Shown: positions 47,801 to 58,006, numbered from the stretch's first letter. The stretch: 64,000 nucleotides of DNA from Cliona cf. orientalis (GCA_963930775.1 OZ005689.1:7998798-8062797); one strand, 5' to 3'. Notes: generated by a model from the letters alone, not told the origin. Made by a program: numbers and translations.

Positions 47801-50735
47801 TTCCTGACAAACGATTCTGTTTTAGGTTGCGAGCAATCAATCTAGCTAATTTTGCTGAATTCGCACTGCTCTCGTTCACATGCGCATGCGCACACGTAGT
47901 CATTACGTCATAAAAATACGGTTATTTTAATATTTAATTTGGCGATTTTCTTCAAAATTCGCCAAATCGCCAAATTAAACACCTCGCCAAAGTTTCACAT
48001 CATGCAATTACTTTCCATCAAAAGTTGGCCCAGATCATATGCATAATACACGTTGCGATACTTATCAAGTTCAGATCATGCATGTGATAATTAGCGCAGA
48101 TCGCATGTATAATATACAGATTATTATGATACTCATCAAGCTCATGATCAGCATGTAATTCAGACTAGAAACCAACAGGGAAAAGTTAATTTTTTATTTA
48201 TTACTGTTTGTAGCTATCTTAAACCTTCACTTTAAACAATACACAATTAATGTCATAATATGTGATATGTGCATGCATAGGTGGCTCACTACAGCGTATT
48301 AATATTGGTGAAATCGACCTGAGGAAAAGGCCTAATTTGAAGTTAACTTTATTCGATGGGATAGCAGAAGATGACCTTTGGGGTGGTGAGTAAAAAAAAA
48401 TCACTTATACAGTTTACATGCACAATGTTATTATTGTGGATGTAAACTTTGAAGTTTAGTGTGATGTGCTTGTGTAACCCTAGCTTCATTCTGAACATAC
48501 TTAACCATGCAACTGACTAAACCATTGTACATTTCTCTATATACAGCAGCATAAAAGATGGATTAGTGATATATAATTTAGTGTATGCCAAGCCACCTAT
48601 ATTATACGTTATTGTTAATTCTCTCCCAAAATGTTGTAAATAGGTGATGGAATACCATATGATGGACTACCATATGAAGAGACGGTGACAGTATCCATTG
48701 CATTGACTGCTATTTTCTCTTTGCTTGCTACTGCTGGAATTATCTTTGCTATCATCTGCTTTATATTCTGCCTCATCTTCTGGAACAAAAAGTAATTAAG
48801 TTAACAGATGGTTGACCTCACTACAAATTATTAATCATTGACAGATTAATTCATCTCTCAAACCCAAAACTAAATCTCCTTATTGTGCTTGGAGCTATAG
48901 TCCTTTACATTGATGTCTACCTCTTTGTGATACCTACCACCGACCAAACAGCTGTGGCAGTACTCTGCAATGTAACAAACTTAAATAGCTTTATGAGATC
49001 TGATTCTAATTGCCATCTTCTTTCATTTTTAGATTACTCACTGATTGAGTGCTCTGGGTTACTCTCTCTGTTATGGTACCATAATTGCAAAGATGTTTCG
49101 AGTTTATATGATTTTCAATAATCCACTTCCCCAACTGAAAGTGGTAACCTTAAAATTTCATTGTTAGCTTTTATTGTATGTTCACAACATTTATTTTGCT
49201 AACATGCATGTAGACTGTTTCCAATTGGATGTTGGCTCTGGGTGTAATGTTGTTGGTGGCGATTGATCTCATCATTCTTATCATATACACTGGTGTGGAG
49301 GGATCCAGAGGAAATTTGTCTGCACAGAGAGTCCCAAACAGAGAAAACCCTGAAGATGTCTCTGGGGTAAGGGAGCACGTCCAAACTATTATTGGAAAAA
49401 TTAACATCATTGTGACGTTAAGCTCAGACACCCCCCCCCCCTCTTAACGTCATAATTTGACACAAACTTACCTTGCTTGGATACTGTTTTACCTTCAGCA
49501 GATATTTTTAACGTCACACCTTGAACCCCCCCCTCGATCCCCCCCCCCCCCCCCCCCCCCAATGTCATGATGAGGTTAATTTTTCAATCAATAGTTTGGA
49601 TGCGCCCCCAAAATTTAATTTATTGCATTATACATGCTGTATCAGGTGTTATACATTACCGTGTTCTACATGTGATTTGTATAGGTACACGATGTCATTA
49701 CAAAGTACTACATCTACGTGTGTGATTCAACAGCTCGTGACATTGCACTAGGAATTCTTTATGGCTACAAGGCTCTACTACAATTGATTGCTCTCATTTT
49801 GGCTTTCTCTGTTCGTAAAGTTGAGGCCAAAGTTGTTAACGACTCGCCATACATCACTTTTGCCATCTATGTTACCAGTATTGTGACGACAGTGATAATA
49901 GTGTCTACTTATTCACTTAATGACTTCGTGAATAGTTATGCTATTGTGTTTGGGTTGGGACTACTCATTGGAACTACTGCAATTCTTCTACTTGTCTTTG
50001 TACCAATTGTAAGTGTTTAGTGCATTTGCAAATGCACATAACATAGCTAGACACACTCATAAATACATGCACACATACACAAAAAGCATACAGGTAGACA
50101 TACACACATACACTGACATACATGACAAGTACTCATAAGCATGCATGCATATATATCTCACACAGATGATCAAATTGTATCGAGACCCAGGAGAACAAAC
50201 AATTGCCAAAGTGACTTTAGGTGATCAACCACCTACAGTTGCTGTTTCTCTTGTTGAGGATGTGAGTGTAAATGCATGCAGGGGTATATATTTATTATTA
50301 TACTCTTGGTAAAACTGTGTTATAATGTTTGTGTGTGTGTGCATGTGTAGTGTCTGCATGTATGTTTATGCTCTTGGTCCACAAGTTACTGACATCTATA
50401 CCGTATAGCGGGAAATTTTCGAGGGAGAAAACTTTCGCGGATCGGTAGGAAAGGAGCATTTCGCGGAGAAAACTTTCGCGGAATGTTAAAACCGGTCGCA
50501 TAATGGGTGTGGCATGCCTAGAATTTCGTGGAGAAAACTTTCGCGGATGGCTGAAAAATCGCGAAATTCGTGAAAGTTTTCTCCCTCGAAAATTTCCCGC
50601 TATACGGTATATATGTCCAGTGGTAGCTATAAAACTAATGCTTAGTTCATATTATGTATGGACTCTTTTGTATACTTCATGCAGGATACTGTGAAACCGA
50701 CCAACAGCGAAGAGAAAGTGAAGGGGGAAACATAA
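29802..50735 (+). CDS. GABA-B-like class C G-protein-coupled receptor, 17 exons, one in-frame TGA
   Basis: Exons: 29802-30131, 37597-37734, 39031-39201, 40041-40142, 40203-40280, 40546-40764, 42994-43135, 43377-43543, 43711-43786, 48281-48385, 48644-48791, 48845-48971, 49033-49143, 49214-49366, 49685-50008, 50166-50261, 50685-50735. All join in phase, giving 845 codons. Residues 1-23 form a signal peptide. An ANF/Venus-flytrap ligand domain spans about 50-470, with CERATGIRALL, ISVIGSGCSSATEP, FGWRKVKIIV, AWYTPKWW and YDATWALA. There is no cysteine-rich domain, as in GABA-B rather than mGluR. Seven helices span about 520-800, with NPKLNLLIVLGA (TM2), GYSLCYGTIIAKMFRVY (TM3), YGYKALLQLIALILAF (TM5) and FAIYVTSIV (TM6), and a short tail follows. 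Codon 605 (49042-49044) is TGA. The family fold is clear; the ligand is not known. Confidence 0.9.
30291..30365. repeat. Hairpin in intron 1
   Basis: CAGTAATTGGGGTGCAT pairs with ATGCACCCCAATTACTG. The arms are about 30 bp around a 15-bp loop. Confidence 0.75.
30831..31278 (+). repeat. Tandem duplications in intron 1 (43-bp and 207-bp periods)
   Basis: Two 43-bp units starting AATAGTTATCTGTC are followed by two units of about 207 bp, each starting TTGTTGTATC and ending near TTGCTTAGTAACTTAC. Confidence 0.85.
31808..31829 (+). repeat. Poly-G tract
   Basis: 22 consecutive G. Comparable tracts are at 33827-33851 (G), 18847-18866 (C) and 49541-49560 (C). Confidence 0.9.
35504..35926. mobile_element. 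MITE in intron 1 of the GABA-B-like gene
   Basis: CTTAAAGGCATTGTGTCAT at the left pairs with ACACAATGCCTTTAAG at the right. The interior is GC-rich compared with its surroundings. The open frame inside (35613-35861) is not recognisable. Confidence 0.65.
40731..41428 (+). repeat. 52-bp triplication of the exon 6 end and its splice donor
   Basis: The unit starting ATCTGACAACAGTACAG and containing GGAATA|GTAAGC occurs at 40731, 40783 and 41378. Each carries the last 34 bases of exon 6 and the donor. Only the first donor keeps the reading frame. A MITE separates units 2 and 3. Confidence 0.9.
40836..41376. mobile_element. TA-type MITE inside the exon 6 triplication
   Basis: The left end CCCCCCGTAAAGTCTGGTTA pairs with the inverted right end CCGTAAAGTCTAGTTA. 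The flanking TA is duplicated, and the empty site is still visible at the junction of units 1 and 2 (AAATATCTG). The interior repeats TAATAAGCGCATGC motifs. Confidence 0.85.
41839..42030. mobile_element. Short MITE in intron 6
   Basis: ACCGTAAATCTGGAAATTTT and inverted ACCGTAGATCTGGAAATTTT form the ends. The interior repeats ACGAAAATT motifs. Confidence 0.8.
43796..44570. mobile_element. MITE inserted ten bases after the exon 9 donor
   Basis: The left end reads TTAGGCCACTACAAACTGCA and the inverted right end AAGGCCACTACAAATTGCA, and both continue into TAGTAGTTTCCC. Same family as 45928-46587 and the lone end near 33600. It is split by the element at 44095-44481. Confidence 0.8.
44095..44481. 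mobile_element. MITE nested in the 43796-44570 element
   Basis: ATACCCCGCGCGC on the left pairs with GCGCGCGGGGTAAT on the right. Confidence 0.65.
45928..46587. mobile_element. MITE of the GGCCACT family in intron 9
   Basis: The left end TTAGGCCACTCCAAATGAGA pairs with inverted TGGCCACTCCAAATGAGACA, and both continue to TTTCC(C/T)GTCCACC. Contains the long hairpin at 46219-46373. Confidence 0.8.
46219..46373. repeat. Long hairpin, 61-bp arms
   Basis: AATAGTGAGGTTGTATGTTG pairs with CAACATACAACCTCACTATC across a loop of about 33 bp. The arms have only a few mismatches. Probably a further nested MITE. Confidence 0.8.
47485..47998. mobile_element. Probable MITE, CCGTATAGCGGG family
   Basis: The left end TACCGTATAGCGGG is the same as in 50399-50610. 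AATTTGGCGA motifs occur in both orientations near the two ends. The right terminus is degraded. Confidence 0.45.
49042..49044 (+). other. In-frame TGA at a conserved TM3 tryptophan position
   Basis: Exon 13 enters in phase 0 and reads I-T-H-TGA-L-S-A-L-G-Y. In GABA-B receptors a Trp lies five residues before the G-Y/F of TM3, exactly where TGA stands. TGG to TGA is a single change. No alternative acceptor restores the frame: AG at 49048-49049 gives the wrong phase. Confidence 0.75.
50399..50610. mobile_element. MITE with near-perfect ~40-bp inverted ends in the last intron
   Basis: TACCGTATAGCGGGAAATTT at the left and its exact inverse at the right continue into CGAGGGAGAAAACTTTC, with TA flanks. 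Nearly identical ends suggest a recent insertion. Confidence 0.88.
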
Positions 50736-51870
50736 AGTGTAGAAGTTTGACTGCATCTATAGACTGAACAGTGTTCACTCTTAACTTAAACTTGATAGTA
50801 TACACACACAATAGTTTTCTACAAGAGTTGTGTATATAGAGGTTTAGTATATAAACTGTAAATATTGTTAATACATATTGGTTATTTACATATTATGCTG
50901 CTGTTTCATGTTGCACAGGAGTACAGCTATTCTGCTGTCTGCTGACAATACTGCTATTTTAGGACATTTAACAGTGCCAGCTGCTCAGACTGGAAATGAA
51001 CCATCTGCGGAGCACACTTCAAACAAAACATTGAAGTGTCTATATATACTGTGATTATATTGATTCTGCATGCAATTCCAGAACACAGACTGTAATGTTA
51101 TAGGGTAGTGCTGCTATAGTGGAATGTTGTACATTCAGTGTGATAGTATAAGCAGCGAACTTCAGTATATTGAATATCACACAATATTCAGTTTGGATGC
51201 AAATTAGCAATCAATCCTTGTACAGTTCAGATCAATATGTACTAACTATAATGTCCATGCATGCACAACATCCACATCCAGAACAGCAGTCATGGAATAA
51301 ATGCAAAACAAATCATCCGAACAAATTTTACTGGCTCAAAGTTTAGCTGAAACTTACATTATAAGAGTAATGATGAACTGTTATAGAGTGTCTGTATAAT
51401 GTGAAGTGTTGATACTGAGTTGTCTTATATGTAAGATCAATGATCGGAATATGGTCTCCTTTGCGCTGCAGGATGAGGATGACGAGATTGCTTTGACACC
51501 AACCTCCCTGTTTTCTTTCAAGCTCATTTCTACATTGGTACACTTCTGCCTTTTTGTAGGGGGTTCGTCATGGGCACTGTTTAGAGGCTTACTGCATAGA
51601 CTTCGTAAACGAGCCAAGGCATCAAGTTCTTTGCACCGCTCTGCTGGCTCGCTTGGTAAGATTTCCTAGTTTTAGTGACTACAAGAGTTTGAGGATTTCC
51701 TATTCTCTCTGTCTGGTGAGTGGCATCACAACTGTTACCATCAAGCTATCTATATAGATAGCTTGATGGTAACAGTTGTGAAGCAGAGCTGGTAGCAGTC
51801 CAGAGACTATTGTTTTGCTAGTCTCTGGACTGCTACCAGCTCTGCTTATATAGCTATCTATCCAATTAAA
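50736..51870. other. 3' flank of the GABA-B-like gene with an unassigned open stretch
   Basis: Mostly non-coding. From about 51460 to 51660 both strands are open. The minus strand reads ELDALARLRSLCSKP and PPTKRQK, and the plus strand ends at a possible donor (GCTTG|GTAAG). Neither could be assigned to a family or joined to a gene. Confidence 0.3.
51727..51846. repeat. Two consecutive perfect palindromes
   Basis: 51727-51780 is a 54-bp perfect palindrome without loop (centre CTATCTAT|ATAGATAG). 51782-51846 has perfect 28-bp arms (AGCAGAGCTGGTAGCAGTCC and on) around a 9-base loop. They lie just upstream of the open frame at 51871. Confidence 0.95.
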
Positions 51871-52488
51871 ATGTTTAGATCCTTCCTTTTGAAGGTCATT
51901 CCTGGAGGTCGCTCACGTGCTGCACTCAATACTTTTGTAGAGAAGTTTTACAGTTGCTATAGAGATGGTCTTGATGGAGGAAGAGACATGAGAAGCTTTG
52001 CCTCCTTGTATTTGTTCATTAGAATACTCTGCTTTACTTGGTTTGAATTGACATATGAGGCCATACTCTTTGGAGTAAGTTGCCTTGTGATTGCACTTGT
52101 TAGACCATACAAAAAGACTTACGTGAACAACACTGATGTGTTAATTCTTGCTCTGCTGACACTCAACAGTATTCAACTTAAAAACTTCAGCAGTGCACCT
52201 GAATTAAACATGTGGAGCATGATAGCTACTGCATACCTTCCACTTTTAGTTCTTTGTTTTAGTATTTTCCCATGTAAATGCCTGTTCAATTTGATGAAGC
52301 AAAATTTTTCCGTCCATAAGTTATGCTGCATCAAGGATAAAGAAATGCACATGAATGTGGAAGAACTATCTGACAATGATGGCATTGATCCTGATCGAAT
52401 TATGAACCCTGCTACAAGTAGAAATTCTGAAAGTGATGCCTACTCTATGAACCAGAACGTGTACTTCAACCTGTGTATCTTAGCATAA
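51871..52488 (+). pseudogene. C-terminal fragment of a multi-pass (TRP-like) membrane protein
   Basis: A 205-residue open frame. It contains FYSCYRDGLDGGRDMRSFAS followed by helices around LYLFIRILCFTWFELTYEAI, FGVSCLVIALV, the motif RPYKKTYVNNTDVLILALL, and MIATAYLPLLVLCFSIFPC, then a hydrophilic tail. I associate the KDG/RDG..G.RD and RPYKK..N..D patterns with the C-terminal domain of large modular membrane proteins in sponges and cnidarians, related to fungal TRP-like domains. The extracellular part and the earlier helices are not found upstream, where the receptor gene's 3' end lies. It is therefore a truncated copy, or the last exon of a gene I could not extend. The start codon is uncertain and may be intronic, because an AG precedes ATCC at 51878. 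Confidence 0.5.
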
Positions 52489-52941
52489 ACTAATACCGTA
52501 AATTATCAGTTGTATGTATACACATGCATAGCATGCATATGCCTATATGTAGCTTGAGAATCTTTTATGTGTTCAATACATTCCATATTTCATATTGATA
52601 CTATCGCTGCTTACCAAAATTTGCCCACTATATAGTTAATAATTACATGATATGGTGTATGGGACCTTCCGGGTCAAATCTAAAAGTCTACTACTTGTTT
52701 AGCTTAGTATTCACAAAACAGACCGTGTTGATCGCATCTATACATCATTAGTATTGCTAGATCAGCTACGGGTATACTCTTTGGCTGAGGTGTCCACTGT
52801 CACAGTGATGTCGACTTGTATACACCTACAGTCCGCTTCTGAATTTGAACGATAAGGATAGATTGTACCTAGATTTTCTCTTTCGCTTTGTATGAGTGGG
52901 TTTTGCTCAAAAAATCTTTCTTGCTCAGCATTAAGCTCCCT

Positions 52942-54042
52942 TTAAATTTCATGGACCACTCTTGGAAAGTGTTGTCTAAGCTGGTTGTAGTTTCCATCAT
53001 TGCTTTTTCCATTTGAATCAAACATTGGTATGGCAAAACTGAATGGTGGGATTTGCATGAATATGCAAGATACTCGTCCATAGTGTGGAATGTGGACTTT
53101 AACAAAGTGAGGGTATTCTATTAGTTGCCCTTCTCTCTTAGGATGCCAAGCATGAACAATGTTAAGATGCTTGCATACTGATACAATATCTTCCATTGAT
53201 TTGTGCTTGCTGAGAAGCTTGAGGCAGATGTCATCATGTACTTCCTTCAGCTTGATCACTGTCTGCTGTACCTCTCTGCTGTATGGAGTGCAGTGGCAGC
53301 ATGTTGAGTTTACGAAGTGTTCAAGAGAGATTAAAACTCCATATGCGGAACGATATAGCATAGCAGCAAGTATAGGTATAATTGTGATGTCAAAATCCTC
53401 ACCTGATGAATGATCTTTGATGTATATGACTTTCCTTGTTTGAAACTGATTTGCGAATTCTTCCTCTAACTTGCTGATACTGCCATCAATTTAAAATGAT
53501 AAAAGCATCCGGTGAGGTGTAGTGCATTTTCTAGCATTCACTATTAGCAGGCGTTCTTTACGCTGCCCAATAAAATCTCCTCTGTAAAGTAATTACTTAT
53601 CACTGCTTGAAATTTATTTAAAATGCACTTTGCAATTGGGTGCCCATCCATTAGTAAGATGTTTACCACCTCTACATATTATGCGTAAAAAAGCTTTCCA
53701 CATTATTTTTCGGTCAAGTACCCATCCATGTTTCAATATACGTTGTTGGGCAAATAGGTCAGGATCAACGATTGGTACTAGTGGTAAACGTTGTTGATAA
53801 ATAGATTTACTTTCGAGTATCATTTCCTTTCTATACGCGTACGGCTGAAGTATCTCTGACTCTGATGTAGGATGTGGTGGCAATGTAGCAGATGTGAAGT
53901 TCAGTGTGGCAACTTGTTGCTGTTTACAATTGCCAACTTGCTGTGTTGCTACTTCAGAATCCAATTTCTCAGCTTTGAAATACTTCGGATGTATGGAAAC
54001 ATTTCTTATTGTCTCACATTCTGATTTTTGATAGTACACCAA
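52942..54042 (-). pseudogene. Unidentified gene remnant with interrupted frame
   Basis: Two open stretches (54042-53614 and 53361-52942, the latter extendable to about 53580 except for one stop) read as plausible protein. Fragments include GDFIGQRKERLLIVNARKC, KLEEEFANQFQTRKVIYIKD, AMLYRSAYGVLISLEHF, VNSTCCHCTPYSREV and VKVHIPHYGRVSCIF. A TAA after HRMLLSF and stops between the two stretches break it, although a small intron could bridge the second gap (acceptor TTTACAG near 53591). I do not recognise the family. A decayed gene or a domesticated transposon gene are both possible. Confidence 0.4.
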
Positions 54043-54106
54043 TGAGGCGGGTTTATACAGAAGATGGCTATTTCTAGGTGCCTCAAGAGATATACTGCGT
54101 AGATAC

Positions 54107-54230
54107 TAGTGTTGCACCGATATGGCTTTTCACCGATAATCCAATTTGCCGATACTTACTGGCAAGCTTAGCCGATGTGTTTGGCCGATCCAATTGTAAA
54201 TTAATTAAGTAAGAAATGTATTACATGTCA
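54107..54230. mobile_element. Fragment of a GTGTTGCACCGATA-type DNA transposon
   Basis: TAGTGTTGCACCGATATGGC is followed by repeated CCGATA motifs, a pattern seen at the ends of hAT-like elements. No matching opposite end is found before the duplication boundary at about 54323. Confidence 0.4.
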
Positions 54231-54323
54231 TGATGTCAATGATTCATGTGTGGAAAAAAAATGAAAAAATGACAAACCTCAGTAGGCATATTTACCCCCA
54301 GTAAGTTTCAGGTTGTTTTTGAT

Positions 54324-54996
54324 AACATTATATTTAGTAGATGGTTGTCTAGTTCTATCGCTGAACTTGAATTCAATACAATAGAAGCACTGGGGCTCAT
54401 TCTCGACGGTAACTGTCACAGGACACCTTGCTCTCATTTTTATGTCAGGACTAGGATTTTGGACATTATCGGGGCAGCCACTATCAGTTTCTGGTCCTTG
54501 GACAGGGTCGTACTGAAGTAATAAAATATCAGCAGAACTAGTGCTTTCCAATATGCACTCTAAGATCCCTGTGGACTTTTCAAATGTCTTTGTGATGGTA
54601 TTATCAAGGTTCTGAGAGGAGGTCCGATTGATAACAACATAATATTAATTAATATATTATTATTCACAATCATTATGACAAAGATGTTGTATTATCCACT
54701 TGCTTGTATGTTATCAATTTACTTGTATACAATAGTTTTCACTTTGTGTATGTCTGTTAATTTTTAACAGATCTATAGAATGATCACGATCCATACACTT
54801 TTCAACTGCCTGTCACAGTAATTATAAAGTTTACACACTGTCAGTAGATTTACCTCAAGCTTGCATGCCATAATTATTATAATAATATTTAATTTATTAT
54901 AATGTCATGCGTCCTGTATAATAGTATTAGCCGATTGTCGGAACAATTATCGCTCTCATTATACTCTCACTGGGCTAAATTTAGTACTTACACCAT
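54324..54996 (-). pseudogene. Gene 1, right copy: broken and truncated
   Basis: The start exon ATGGT is present at 54996-54992 with its donor. The signal exon 54809-54723 has a TAG directly after WIVIIL and is 11 bases longer than in the left copy, so the phase is lost too. The Ig exon starts at 54611 and is cut by the duplication breakpoint at about 54324, just before its donor. The stalk, TM and tail exons are absent. Three separate lesions make function unlikely, unless an alternative start feeds the Ig exon. Confidence 0.75.
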
Positions 54997-55341
54997 ATTC
55001 AATGATACTCCCCTGGCTGTAGCTATATAGCTGACGTGACTCGTAGTGTATTATAATTTAAAAGATAAAAGTGTACCAGACATCAATCTCTATATCGCTT
55101 GGATGATCGAGAAGATAGCTGCAATTAGCGACTAGCCAATAGTAGTAGTGATCTCAATTGCGGCTCCTCCCAACAGCCAATCAGGACATAATTACTATTA
55201 TTCAATGCTAGCAATTTTATGTTGTGGTAATGCTTGAATCGGACTGACCGTATGCTATTCTAAAATCGATTTCTGCGATTATATATCAGATAATTGTCTC
55301 TGAACCAGCCGGTAAATATCAGTCTGGTTTCCAATTACAGG
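54997..55341. promoter_or_regulatory. Divergent spacer, right copy
   Basis: Counterpart of 3196-3515, retained although the minus-strand partner is broken. It differs by indels (for example an added TATAATTTAAAAGATAAA stretch). Confidence 0.3.
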
Positions 55342-56749
55342 ATGGCACTAAGACTACATGCAGCTATGCGCATAGCAATGCGCTCTTTATCTGGTTCTCG
55401 AAGTGTGCTCGTGATCGTGATAATTTTCATCAATTTCTTGCTATCAAAATCAGCAGCTCAATTGTGTATAAGTATTAGTTGACTAACTTCGATCTTTTAA
55501 GTTGTTTTAATTAATATCCATTTCATTTATATTAGATATTGACCAGTCACCTGTGAGTGCGACAGTGAATTTGGGCATAAATGCCACTTTTCACTGCTCC
55601 TATCGATCCTCCGCCTCTGGCGATGGGATTAGCGGCACGATTCTCTGGTTCATGAATGAAACCCTGATACATGACCTGCCAAGTGAATACAGCGCGTTAA
55701 TATCGGCGGTCAGCACGCAACGCACGGATGGAGTCAATGGCGTGGATTCTACGCTGACTGTCTTAGGGAGCGAGCTGACCGATGGCACACGGTATAAATG
55801 CGGAATTTTGGATTTTGCTACAGTTTCAATTGTAAATTCATCCGCTTTCGTCTCGCTGACAGTTCAAAGTAGGTGTAGATAATAAATCAATATTATTACC
55901 ATGCATGATTAATAATTTGTGTCAGATAATTTTAACATTCCTTCACAGCTACTAGTAATAGATCAGGACATACCATGGACCATAGTAGTAGATAGCTCAT
56001 GCATACTAGAATATTGTGATCATTGCAATAATCATCATTGCATGGTGTATCTATGTCCATGCATGCATTCCTTGGGTGGCCTCTCCATGGGCAAACTGAA
56101 CGATGAATATCACAAATTGATTATCCCATGATCCGTAGTGGACTATTGAATTTTCCATATTTATTACGAGTATTATATATTTTACTATACAGTCAACACT
56201 GATTCTATACCTCTCTTCATGTTTACTCCGATTATAGAACCAACAGTTAATGTGCAAGAAGGACTATCAAGTAGAAACAATGGTAACTTTGCTTTCAATT
56301 TTGCTTATCTTCAGTTTTATCATGATTATGCACAATTATTTTTTTGTTTTTCAGATCATTATAAAATTATTGCTATAATTTCTATTAGTACATCTGTTGG
56401 TGTAGTATTAATCGTCATTATAGTAAGCAGTTTAGTGGTAGCTGCAGTTTGCATTATTAGTCGAAAGACTTGTAACGAAGGTAAAGGAATAAATTAGTTT
56501 AATTTCTCTACGTGTTTTATGAAAATGCTTTAAATATGGATTAAATTTACAGATCTAGACACAAAAATGGAAATGGATGCTAATAAAGCGTATGCAACAG
56601 CTAACGAGAGTGCATTATATTATGATACAATTGCTGCTCCAGTTGAAGGTGTGGAACATAATAATAGTGTTGCTAAAAAGGAGACAGTGCTGATGACATA
56701 CAAAAATGAAGCTTATGAATCACCAGGGAAGAATATGAAGTTGGAATAA
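55342..56749 (+). CDS. Gene 2, right copy: single-Ig receptor with ITIM-consensus tail
   Basis: Exons 55342-55465, 55536-55868, 56238-56282, 56355-56480 and 56553-56749 give 274 residues with the same phases as the left copy. Order: signal peptide, Ig domain (FHC, ILWF, RYKCGI), stalk, TM helix, tail. Six residues differ in the Ig exon, and two of these changes remove N-glycosylation sequons (N to S, N to D). The tail has one extra Tyr codon, giving ALYYDTI. The second Tyr has Leu at -2 and Ile at +3, which fits the ITIM consensus (S/I/V/L)xYxx(I/V/L). The left copy has Ala at -2. TYKNEAY is conserved. The first donor reads GTATAA here rather than GTAAGT, so splicing of intron 1 may be weaker. 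Confidence 0.85.
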
Positions 56750-56914
56750 CTGCATATGTATACTGCAGAAACCACGTACACAGGTAGTGACTCACAGGAG
56801 GCGTAATTTAGATAGTTTAATAGTATTACTTCCACAATACAGATCAGCGTCAATAATCACGGTAATCATTTCAGCGTATATATTATTATATAAAATAAAA
56901 TTATTGTGCCATTA

Positions 56915-57690
56915 TACGTTGTTGGTGGCTGAACTCCTTGAGCGTGGCTCCACTTTACGCTGGTGGCTAAGCTTAAACACCTTAAGCGTGGCTCCTATAT
57001 AATTGCACTGGTGGTTAAATTCCTTGAGCGTGACTCCAGTTTATACGCTGATGGCTAAACTCCTTGAGCATGGCCCCATTTTTATACGCTGGTGGCTAAA
57101 CTCCTTAAGCGTGGCTCCTATATATTGCACTGGTGGCTACGGTAAACTCCTTGAGCGTGGCCCCATTTTTTATACACTGGTGGCTAAACTCCTTAAACGT
57201 GGCTCCTATTGGACGGGTGGCTAACTCCTTGAGCGTGGCTCTAATTACGCTGGTGGCTAAACTCCTTAAGCGTGGCTCCTATTGGACTGGTGGCTAACTC
57301 CTTGAGCGTGGCTCTAATTACGCTTGTGGCTAAACTCCTTAAGCGTGGATCCTATGGTACTGGTGGCTAACTCCTTGAGCGTGGCTCCTATTGGACTGGT
57401 GGCTAACTCCTTGAGCGTGGCTCTAGATACGCTGATGGCTAACTCCTTGAGCGTGGCTCCTATTGGACTGGTGGCTAACTCCTTGAGCGTGGCTCTAATT
57501 ACAGTGGTGGCTAACTCCTTGAGCGTGGATCCTATGGTACTGGTGGCTAACTCCTTGAGCGTGGCTCAATCTACGCAAACACCTTCAGCGTGGCTATGGC
57601 TACACTTACGCAGGTGGTTAAACTCCTTCAGCGTGGCTACACTGGCTAGCTAATTATAAACTCCTTGAGCGTGCCTCGGAGTTACAGCCC
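56915..57690 (+). repeat. 36-bp minisatellite downstream of gene 2, right copy
   Basis: Same unit as 5085-5760 but a different number and order of variants, which shows array turnover since the duplication. Confidence 0.9.
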
Positions 57691-58006
57691 CCAGAGAGAA
57701 AGAAGGAAATGGGGGGGGGTGGAGCGAGAATATTTTGGTGCTGTGGTACAGGTGATCAGTAATTTCCCTAAGATTAATAGCCACTTAGAGAATATGATAT
57801 CACCGTCACACCCCAAAACAAAATATAATACATTTCCATCCCAGAATTATTCGTCTTAATTATCTAGGTAATGCATACATCTTATATCTTGATACCTGTA
57901 CCCCATTCATATTGCATGCATGCCCAAATTGTGCTCCCGACATAAACAACAACACTATTATCTAATTAGGTCAATAAAATTTGAAACGTGAACATCGCTA
58001 CCTAAT

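Noticed and set aside
55294-55341. Upstream in-frame ATG for gene 2, right copy
   Set aside because: Would add 16 polar residues before the signal peptide and has no equivalent in the left copy.
57324-57653. 109-codon frame of repeated NSLSVA units as a repeat protein gene
   Set aside because: Lies in a minisatellite whose 36-bp unit keeps any frame open. The frame changes between units in the left copy, and no start or splice context supports translation.
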